From the NCBI GenBank assembly GCA_954871525.1, contig OX940870.1, forward strand, positions 32,044,555 to 32,108,554: a stretch of 64,000 nucleotides of DNA, given 5' to 3'. Below are positions 55,773-64,000 of the stretch, piece by piece. Positions within the stretch are counted from its first letter, which is position 1; each line of letters starts with the position of its first letter. The notes below the pieces were generated by a model. It saw nothing but the letters and a program-made list of their open reading frames with translations, did no database searches and had not been told where the DNA came from. This stretch comes from Parietaria judaica (Eukaryota; Streptophyta; Magnoliopsida; Rosales; Urticaceae). The position numbers were made by a program, and so were the translations under genes.

Positions 55773-58700
55773 ATGGAGGTCAGATCTGACGGCATCCCCG
55801 TGCGGAGCGAGAAGATTCCGCCTCCGGTGATCCCCAGGACACGCTTACAGATTTGGTTCATCCGCGTCTGCTCCAGCATTCTGCTGTGGACGTGTCTGGT
55901 GCAGCTCGTCGCCGTCGGCGAGCTGTGGCATCCGCGGCTCTTCTCCAATGTCGCCGGGCGGGTGTCGTCGCAGCCGAAGCTCGTTTCGCTCCGCGTCGAA
56001 CAGACGGTCCGAGCGCCGCCGCCTCCTCCTCCTCTTCCTCCAGCCAGTGAGTGAAATCCCCTCGATCGAATCCTAACATTTTTACGCAAGTAGGTCAGAG
56101 ATCAATTGTTTGGTTCCGATCTCTTTTGGGGTCGTCGTCAATGGAAACAGCAATTCTGACAACGTAGAATCTATTACTGGTCAATGTGAATGATTTTCAG
56201 CTCAAGTGGGATTCAAAGTCAAATGCAATAAGAGCACTCATAAGCATATGAACCAAACATTGAAAGGAGATGTGCAATCCTTGTCTCGCATTTTGAGTGA
56301 AACCCCACTTAAGCTTGAATCCTTATCGTTATCCAGTAATGGGGTTGTGCGTGCATAGAGTTACTGTTTCCATTAAGATGATGAGCAGATCGGTGAGTTT
56401 GACTCACTCGGGATCAGCTCAAAGTAAGAGTCTCTAAACTAATAATTGTGTCTCAAAACTCGTAGTTGGTGATCTGAATGTCTTACTTTTCTTCGCACAT
56501 TGATTGGGGAAGCTATATACTTTCTATTTCTAACCAAGATGCAACATTTGATGGTAAAAGATTGCTGAAATCGCGACTTGCTCGCGCTCAAAACGAGTTA
56601 TTTGAAGAGGATTCGAGTAAAAATTGCAACCGTGACTTCCATTAAATATTATTTTTGTCCTTGTAATTTTACAGTCAAATGCACGATTGATGTTTTGGAC
56701 ATTTTAATCTATTCTCTATTATTTATGGTTAAAATCAGGTCTTGTTTCCTGATTTTGCAGGAAAATATAAAAGTAATGGCTTTCTTAGGGTGTCCTGCAA
56801 CGGTGGTTTGAATCAAATGCGTGCAGCGGTTTGTGCTATTACTCCCACTGTTCATTTGTGTCTTTTTTTTTACTTTCTTTCAAATGTTTTTTTTTTCCTC
56901 TTTCTACTCTTGCAAATTTTGACAGCCATTCGTGATTTCAGATATGTGATATGGTGACTATTGCTCGGTTTTTGAATCTTACATTGGTTGTTCCAGAACT
57001 TGACAAGACATCTTTCTGGGCAGATCCTAGGTATGCTCATTGCTTAATAATGTGAAACTGATGTCTCCTTAAGTAGATGATTTGAAAGTAATAAAATATT
57101 TTATTTTCAGTAACTTTGAAGACATCTTTGATGTGAAGCATTTCATTCGTTCCCTGAGAGATGAAGTCCGGATCGTCAAAAGACTGCCTAAGAAGTTAAA
57201 CAGGAAACATGGGCAAAAAACTCTTCAAATGGCTCCTGTTAGTTGGTCGAACGAGAGCTACTACATGCACCAGGTTTACATTTTCATTTTCAAGCGACCT
57301 GATACATAACGTTGTTCTGATTATTTGACTGCATGCCATGGATTATTTAGTGTATTCCCTTACCATAGTAATCGAGGGACAATCAAGATCTGATCACTTC
57401 TTGAAAATATTTTTCCGAATACATTAGTATTCCTTGAAGTGTTTTCTTAGCTTAGGGTGCTAAATTAAATCAGATAAATTTACATGCAAAATCTCAACAT
57501 GTACTCTTTACCTTTTATATGTCTCGGTAAATCTCATATTTTTTAGAATCCATCGATGCAGATTCTACCACTCTTTGAGAAGCATAGGGTGGTGCATTTT
57601 AACAAGACAGATGCACGTCTGGCAAACAATGGAATTCCTCGGTATCTTCAGAAACTCAGGTGCCGGGTCAACTTCCATGCTTTGAAATTCACTCCCCAGA
57701 TCGAGACTTTGGGACACAAATTGGTTCGAATGCTTCAGGAAAAGGGACCATTTGTGGCTTTGCATCTTCGGTATGAGATGGACATGCTTGCTTTCTCAGG
57801 CTGCACTCGTGGCTGTACTGAGAAAGAAGCCGAGGATCTCAAGCGAATGAGGTTCGTAAGAAGTACTTTTCTTTTAAAAACTTATCAAAGAATTCAATAG
57901 AAGGAAGATGGTACCATCGATATAATTTTCTACCAATATGTTACGACCCAAAATACAATGTCGAAATGGGAGTTTTCAACCTTCACAAAACCCAATCTCC
58001 CCTCTTTTGAGAGAAGTTAGGATTTTTGTGAATTGTTATTGGCTACTCTTCTCACTCACTCAGGGTTTCTTAAATATACCAAAGTATTATAAACTAATGG
58101 ACCGGGCTCAAACTCTATTTATAATGTACAAACTATGAATATCGTTGTGATAACCCCAATGGGTTGGTCTAGTGGTAAGGGCGATACTTGGGATCTTGCA
58201 CATCCCAGGTTTGATTCCTCCCGGACGCAACAATTGGGGCCACTGGGGTAGTCTACCGGTCTATAATAGTGTTGTGATGCAATATAGTTGCAATGCTTGA
58301 TTCAGGTATGCCTACATTTGGTGGAGGGATAAGGAAATTGACTCGGAACTCAAAAGATCACAAGGTTTATGTCCATTGACACCGGAGGAAGCGACACTGA
58401 TCTTGCGAGCCTTGGGTTTTGATAACAGCACACAAATCTATATTGCGGCTGGAGAAATTTACGGAAGTAAATGGAGACTCGCCCCTTTAAGAACTGCATT
58501 TCCTCAAATAGTCAGTTCGTTTTCATTCCATTCTGTTTTTGGGACACGATTCCGAACATAAATTGTTTTCATCCAAAGTTTCTTTGGGTATCTAATATTT
58601 TGTATGTCATAATAACCATTTCAGGTAAAAAAGGAAATGTTGCTTGCGCCTGAGGAGTTGCAACAGTTCCAAAATCATTCGTCTCAAATGGCGGCTTTAG

Positions 58701-59431
58701 ATTTCATGGTTTCAGCCGCAAGCAACACATTCGTTCCAACTTACGATGGGAACATGGCGAAACTTGTTGAAGGCTATCGTAGGTATGTGGACACCATCGC
58801 ACACTAGCATTCCTTCACAATTTTGGAAAACACGACCCTCTGTACATGTGTAACATTTAGGAATAATTAGGGCTATTTAATACTGTTATTTAGGCTATTT
58901 AATTAAGTCTCGTTATTAAATTATATGTTTAGAGTGGTTAATTATGATTTAGGATTTAATTTGGTCATGCCTGGTCCATCCCATTAGATTGTAGTCCTTG
59001 GACAAGGCCTCAGGCTAAGATAGCCAATAACCGTTAGCATAAAACTTAATCCCTCTTAAAACGGGTAGATCGAGTATTGTGAAGGTTGGAGAAACTCTCG
59101 TTTCGAGATGATTTTGTGGGTCGTAACTAACTTCCGCATAATATTAATCACTATTATTCATTGCAGATATCTCGGTTTCAAAAGAACAATTTTACTGGAC
59201 CGGAGAAAAATAGTGGAGTTGGTGGATTTGCATCAAAACGGGACACTCTCGTGGAACGAGTTTGCTGGGGCTGTTCAATTGGCCCACTCGAAAAGGATGG
59301 GACAGCCGAGTCACCGCAGAGTTATTGCCGAGAAGCCGAAGGAGGAAGATTATTTCTACGCAAATCCTCACGAATGCCTCTGCGAGGGCACACGCTGTGA
59401 CGAATTGCATAATTCAACTCAACTCGGGTAA
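55773..59431 (+). CDS. Plant O-fucosyltransferase family protein
   Basis: Eight exons: 55773-56046, 56761-56828, 56942-57030, 57111-57273, 57562-57851, 58306-58510, 58625-58782 and 59167-59431, giving 503 residues. A short cytosolic N-terminus precedes a membrane anchor ([20 protein letters not shown]), a Pro-rich stem (PPPPPPLPP), then the GDP-fucose protein O-fucosyltransferase-like domain. Family motifs are [60 protein letters not shown], and near the end [20 protein letters not shown] followed by [16 protein letters not shown]. This is a Golgi type II glycosyltransferase. The plant family includes pectin rhamnosyltransferases and SPY-unrelated fucosyltransferases; I cannot assign the substrate. 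All junctions are GT-AG and keep frame. Intron 5 contains a SINE. Confidence 0.92.
58152..58268 (+). mobile_element. SINE in O-fucosyltransferase intron 5
   Basis: GGTTGGTCTAGTGGTAAGG (A box) and CCAGGTTTGATTCCTCCC (B box) lie in a 117-bp insert, flanked by GTTGTGAT on both sides (58144-58151 and about 58270-58277). It follows gene orientation. It differs in sequence from the family at 23980/54470, so a second SINE family is present. Confidence 0.75.
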
Positions 59432-60162
59432 ATCGGCAAGCAATAAAATCAAATAAATACTTCCCGAAAGAAAGAGCGTTCACCGGAAAAGAAAAAAGAA
59501 AAAGAGAATGGTATAGCCACACCCAAAAGAAGAGTTTTGTAGGAAATGGTAAGAAAGACGAACGAGTTCTCCCAGTAAGTTATGGTGTTCATTTTTTAGT
59601 GTTCATATAATTTATTATTCATTCATCACTTCTCTCTCTGCCTTATACGAGTTTTTGGTTACTTCATTCATTGCTTTTATCAACAGCAATTAGTAGCAAG
59701 TTTGGATAACAATTGGGATAATCAAAGTCTTTAGATCAATTTGGACTAGTGAGTGAGAGAATCCCATAAAATTATAAATATTAACAGTGTCAGAGTGAGT
59801 TGACCTTATTCAAAATATAGAAACTGCAGAGAGCGAGTTTCGAGGTCATCGAAATGCTGAAATTATTTAATGTTAGGCTCTGTAGGGCACACTTATTGGC
59901 TGTAAGTTTAACTCACTGGGGGCAGTTCTATAAATTTAAGATTCATTTTTTTTAATAAAAATTATGTTATAATCATTTATACAGATAAATTTATTTAAGA
60001 AAGAAAATTATAGGTCAAAGTTCAAACTAGAACCTCGATAATTTAATACTCAATAGATTAATAAAGTCGATTAAATAATAATTTTATCCGGTCCTGATTC
60101 TCTTAAATTTATAAAATAATATATCTTTTTTTTTTTTTTTTTTTTTTTATAGAAATATATAG
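59432..60162. other. 3' UTR and intergenic spacer
   Basis: It includes the O-fucosyltransferase 3' UTR. A T run of about 27 bases at 60125-60149 precedes the MITE at 60171. No gene seen. Confidence 0.55.
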
Positions 60163-60170
60163 GTCTCAAT

Positions 60171-60741
60171 TAGGGCTGTAATCGGACCAGGTATCCCTTT
60201 TTTTGAACTACCAGTTTCCAGACCCGGTTTTCCGTGTATCCAAAAATACTACCCGTATCCGGATCTGGAAATTAAGATACCCGGAAATTCGGATACCTAT
60301 TTTCAAAACCCTGTTTAATTATCCATATCCAGTTTGAAATCCGGATTCGGATATTATCAAGATATCCAAAAATTTTAACAAATGAAAATGAAACCTTAGA
60401 AAGGATAGGAACCCTAGAAAATGAATAAGAGTAAGAGTAACCGACGAACGAGGGATTGGAGGTGGCTGAATAAGAATAACTCTAGAAAATGAAAATGAAA
60501 TGTTGACTGTCGAAGAAAGGAGAGTTAGTAACCCTAGAAAATAAATTAAAGAAACTTAAAAATTAAAATAAACCGGGTTTTAAATCGGATACGGATATTT
60601 GAATTTCTAAACTCGTATCCGTATCCGGTTTTAAATCCGGATCCGAGTACCCGTATTCGGATTCCGGATTCGGATTTGGATTTTAAAATCGGATACGGAT
60701 GCGGATTAAAAATCGGATACCGGGTTTTGGTTACAGCCGTA
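60171..60741. mobile_element. hAT-type MITE dense in GGATA/TATCC words
   Basis: The ends TAGGGCTGTAATC and, reverse-complemented, TACGGCTGTAACC match at 11 of 13. The flanking 8-mers GTCTCAAT and CTCTCAGT match at 6 of 8. Both arms are packed with short words such as CGGATACGG, CCGTATCC and CCGGAT, giving many alternative foldbacks. The centre (about 60380-60545) holds short direct repeats (ACCCTAGAAAATGAA-like). Non-coding. Confidence 0.75.
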
Positions 60742-60749
60742 CTCTCAGT

Positions 60750-61656
60750 TCCCAACTGATATAATATTACATATATAATTATTTAATCATTGTAGATAAA
60801 ACGTAACATAGCACAACTAGTTATGAAATCATCTTGAATAAAAATAAATTACACTATTTAACTAATCATGTATTATTTTAAGAAAATGATTATGAAGTTA
60901 TTTCTCTATTCTTGAAATTTATGTCTCCTTCAACTTCAACTCTAAACTTCCGCTTGGCATTAAGGTCTCGTGTGGTATTTTCATGATGTAAAAAAATTGT
61001 ACAAGGTTATTGTTGCTACAATTGCATTGTTGCATGAATTACTTTCCATTTAAGTAATAACATTTTTAAATTATGTATTACGATTACAATATTCTTGACA
61101 TGTTATATATATATATATATATATTCTAATTATAATGATTATATAACTAATATTTTATAAATTAATATTTTGATAATATAATAAATTTTGTCGATCCCAA
61201 ATATTATTATTTTATAAAGGTTTTACTATATATATATAAACGTAGGCTACTTGTTAAAAAAGGTCTAGTCTATTCGGCCAGAAAATTCGCGAAATAATAC
61301 ATTGAAAAGCTTTGCGCGATAAAAAAGGTCAAAGAAAAATACTGTACATTCGGAAATTTTGAATACCCAAAATTTGATTTTGAATTCGTAACTGAAAATT
61401 TTGGTTTTGACCCGTCTTTCATAATTAAATGGATATTTAGTTCGGACTCTCTTGATTAATTAACAATTTAAAAACACAGTAATAAAAATGTCGATTATGT
61501 TTTTGTTACGAATTTCCCATGACTTGAGAAAAGTGAAACGGATCTACACGTTTATTTTCCGGAACAATTCCGCGGGCAACAAATGCAGGACCATTACAAT
61601 ATGCTCTCTGGTGTACAAAATTGAGAGGACGAGGGTGTTTTAGACCTTTTGTTGTA
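60750..61656. other. Intergenic, no gene seen
   Basis: AT-rich, with an (AT)n run near 61104-61124. The last part should be the 3' UTR of the LSMT-like gene. Confidence 0.55.
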
Positions 61657-64000
61657 TTATTTTTCCCAGAAGATGATCTCTCCTTGCTCCCCAGAGAGAC
61701 CAAGATCTTTGAGCCTTCTCTCTTGGTAGTACTCCAACTCGTCCAATTCCAGCTCTCTCTCCTTGAATATCCCGTCTATTTGCCGAAGCACCCGCTTCTC
61801 ACCTTGTCTTACTCCGACCGCAATCCCTAGCCTCGAATCTACTATTTGCTCTTTCAGGTTCTCGTCCTATAAACGAACACGGCAATTGGGCACGGAAATA
61901 AGTAAACAATCGGACCATTTTCCGGAATCGTGCGCAGTGGAACGCAAAATAGCAAAGAAATTGTCATAGAAATTTTACGAGGAAAGGAAAAAAAGTACGG
62001 ACATAGAAAAAGGATAGGTCAGCAATTACAAAAGTAAAAAAGGTCTAATCGGAAAGAACCGATCTTTCCGCTTCTATCGAACTACCAAAAAATCTAATAA
62101 ATTTAATTTTGCATTGAGAAGCTGAAACTACATAATGAGCTGGGCCAAGAATATGGATTCAGGTCACAAACTCTAAATAACTAAACGACCCTTGTGCAAA
62201 AGGCACAATAACTCGCTAAATTTTAAAGTTAGACGCAATACATGGGAAAAACGTCGTATTACCTCTTCAATGGTGGTGTTATATCCGGAGAGAGCGGCTG
62301 CGCAAGCCTCTCGCACCACTCGGCATATGAGCTCTTCGTTGGCGCGGCTCACCGGCAGCTCAAGGTGCCCCCATATGGCGTTTCTGAAAATGGTTTCCAA
62401 GAGAAAAGCGTCGGTGCCTCCAATCGCCACGAGCCTCAGATACGGAAGCATCCCCTGAGGGAGCGAGCTGTTCAAGAAGATGTCGAAGTAGGCAGTCGTG
62501 CCCCACCCGTTTGACTCAGCAATATCCAGCTTGTCGGCGTAAAAGGGGTCCGACTCGGATATTTCCAGTGTCAAGGTAAAGGCGTGGCGGTCTTCCACAT
62601 TGTCTATGAAACCGTAATCTAAGGCCAATTCGGCGTTGCTCTTGTTCAAGTCGTACTGTATGACAACCTGTAGGAAAGTGTTATTTCATATTATTTCATA
62701 TTCTACATTGTGTATCATGGAATTCAACCTTAATTCAGTTAAACATGAGACAGAACAACGCATGAGCTTATAATCGGCGCACTCATCTTGAACCGGACCT
62801 CATTATTTTTGGACCACTAGTCGTTTGAGCTTAATATGTTCTGTATCATGTTACGTATCATTGTCCCCCTTAAAACCAATTGACAAAGGCGGAAATATTC
62901 CACGATCTTAGTTTTTCTTAAAAAAAAAACTGAAGTTCAACATGATAATGAATTTAATAATCTATTATCTAACTGTTGGGACGGCAAAGAAGAGATTTGT
63001 ACCTGCTCGCCGGCCTTGAGAGCAATAGGGCTCCTCAGAGAGAAGAGGTAATCCCAAGAGAACAGCCCCGCCGGTCCTTTCACCTCATGCGCGTGCTCTT
63101 CCGTCGTCACTCTCGAGCTGTGGTTGATCTGAGCACACTCATTTCAATGAAGTTTCTAACCAAACAACAATAGAGAAGCACAATACGCTTGCGTAAAGGG
63201 ATCGAAATTTTACGAAGTCTACGAGCGGGATGAGAACGAGGTTCTGGTTGCGGAGGCGCGAGAATGCCCGGGATCGGAGGATCCCGAAGGCCCAGAGGAA
63301 ATCGTCCAATGTTACGGGAGACGGGAAAAGCGCCTTGTTGGGGAGGATCACTTCCTCTTCCAGTCTCTTGAATTCGCTCTGCACATACTCTTTCACTCCA
63401 AGTGTTGTGCTCAGAAGTTGGGTTCCTATCAATAAAAACATGTATACAAATTTCTAAATAAATATTTATGGTTCTAACACTTCCCCATATTCAGAATCAC
63501 AACCAGTTTTCCAATCAATATAAATGTTAAATTTTTCTGGCACAATGTGCCACTTTTCTAAAATATAGGGAGTCAAAGGCTAAGAATTCGTTATTAAAAA
63601 ACCAACCTTGAAGCTCGGAGAGCTCTTCTTCTGACCTGCACTGAAACCACACACAACTTTATATATCAACCCCGCAACACTTATAAGTTGCTCAAAACGC
63701 CCCAAATTTGAAGAAAAGATTCATCCAAGCCCCCCACCAGAACACTGTGGAGTCGGTCCTCTCGGGAAGCACGTCGAAGTAGAGCCTCCACTTGGAGTCG
63801 CCCCGCCGCCGCTCTCTGATCAGGAACAGCGCCACGCTCATCCACGGCTTCAGCGACCCGCACACGCCGCCGATCTCCGAGGCCGCCACCGCGTCAGGGT
63901 TGATCCAGAGCCGCTTCGGCACCTCCAGGACCACCTCGTTCCGGCCGATGTCGCGCTGAGCCACGAGCCCGAGCCCCTCCGCCACGGTGGCCGGCTTCGC
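61657..64000 (-). CDS. Rubisco LSMT-like SET-domain lysine methyltransferase (5' end outside window)
   Basis: Six exons are visible on minus: 64000-63738, 63635-63607, 63425-63214, 63128-63003, 62667-62263 and 61866-61657, giving the last 414 residues. The start and transit peptide lie beyond 64000. The SET domain opens EGLGLVAQRDIGRNEVVLEV and includes SLKPWMSVALFLIRERRRGD, LRSRAFSRL, the substrate/SAM-binding LVDFINHSS and LALDYGFI. The Rubisco LSMT substrate-binding domain follows (LDIAESNGWGTTAYFDIFLN, LPYLRLVAIGGTDAFLLE, then a charged helical tail ending EGQGEIIFWEK-like). This plastid family trimethylates Rubisco large-subunit Lys14 in some plants and fructose-bisphosphate aldolase in others; which one cannot be told here. 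The 29-nt exon 2 is supported by exact frame on both sides. Confidence 0.93.

Overview
The window is nuclear DNA of a eudicot plant. It contains spliced genes with AT-rich introns and GT-AG junctions, plant-specific gene families (xyloglucan xylosyltransferase, VIK-type ankyrin/Raf-like kinase, Rubisco LSMT, plant O-fucosyltransferase), plastid-type N-termini, and a dense load of plant transposons (Ty1/Copia, hAT, PIF/Harbinger, MULE-type MITEs, tRNA-derived SINEs). The species cannot be named from sequence alone.

Layout. 1-11165: a broken hAT transposase gene split by a 8869-bp Ty1/Copia element on the minus strand (1163-10031) with a GTTGG target-site duplication (TSD), 2.7-kb LTRs, an intact Gag frame and a deleted pol. 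13509-15700: a non-coding hAT element with a second hAT nested in it. 17677-21354: a PIF/Harbinger element with a spliced Myb-like ORF1 on minus, a decayed DDE transposase on plus, and tandem 63-bp repeats between them. 21355-25600: gene-free, with SINE relics and LTR-like scraps.

The gene-rich middle runs from 25604 to 43973. In order it holds a MULE-type MITE, a small membrane-protein gene, an XXT5-like GT34 gene (minus), a hAT insertion, a VTI1-type SNARE gene, a foldback MITE, a DUF3110-like plastid protein gene, another MULE-type MITE, a VIK kinase gene, and a p24-delta cargo-receptor gene (minus). 44917-48845 is a hAT element with a perfect 8-bp TSD; inside it sits a head-to-tail LTR array with three LTRs and two internal domains of a Gag-only retroelement. 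48854-55772 is AT-rich with SINEs, a 465-bp hAT MITE and a foldback MITE. 55773-59431 is an eight-exon O-fucosyltransferase gene with a SINE in intron 5. 60171-60741 is a hAT MITE packed with GGATA/TATCC words. 61657-64000 is the 3' part of a Rubisco LSMT-like gene (minus), cut by the window end.

The host genes do not form a pathway. Four act in or on the endomembrane system or wall (XXT5-like, VTI1, p24-delta, O-fucosyltransferase), two are plastid proteins, and one is a signalling kinase. The strongest unusual signals are in the mobile DNA: a Gag-terminal intron plus early poly(A) signal in the Copia element (a layout matching short-GAG expression), a pol truncation fused exactly to an LTR edge, hairpin repeats in its leader, the tandem Gag-only LTR array, and a diverse hAT family with CAAGG/CATGG ends represented three times.
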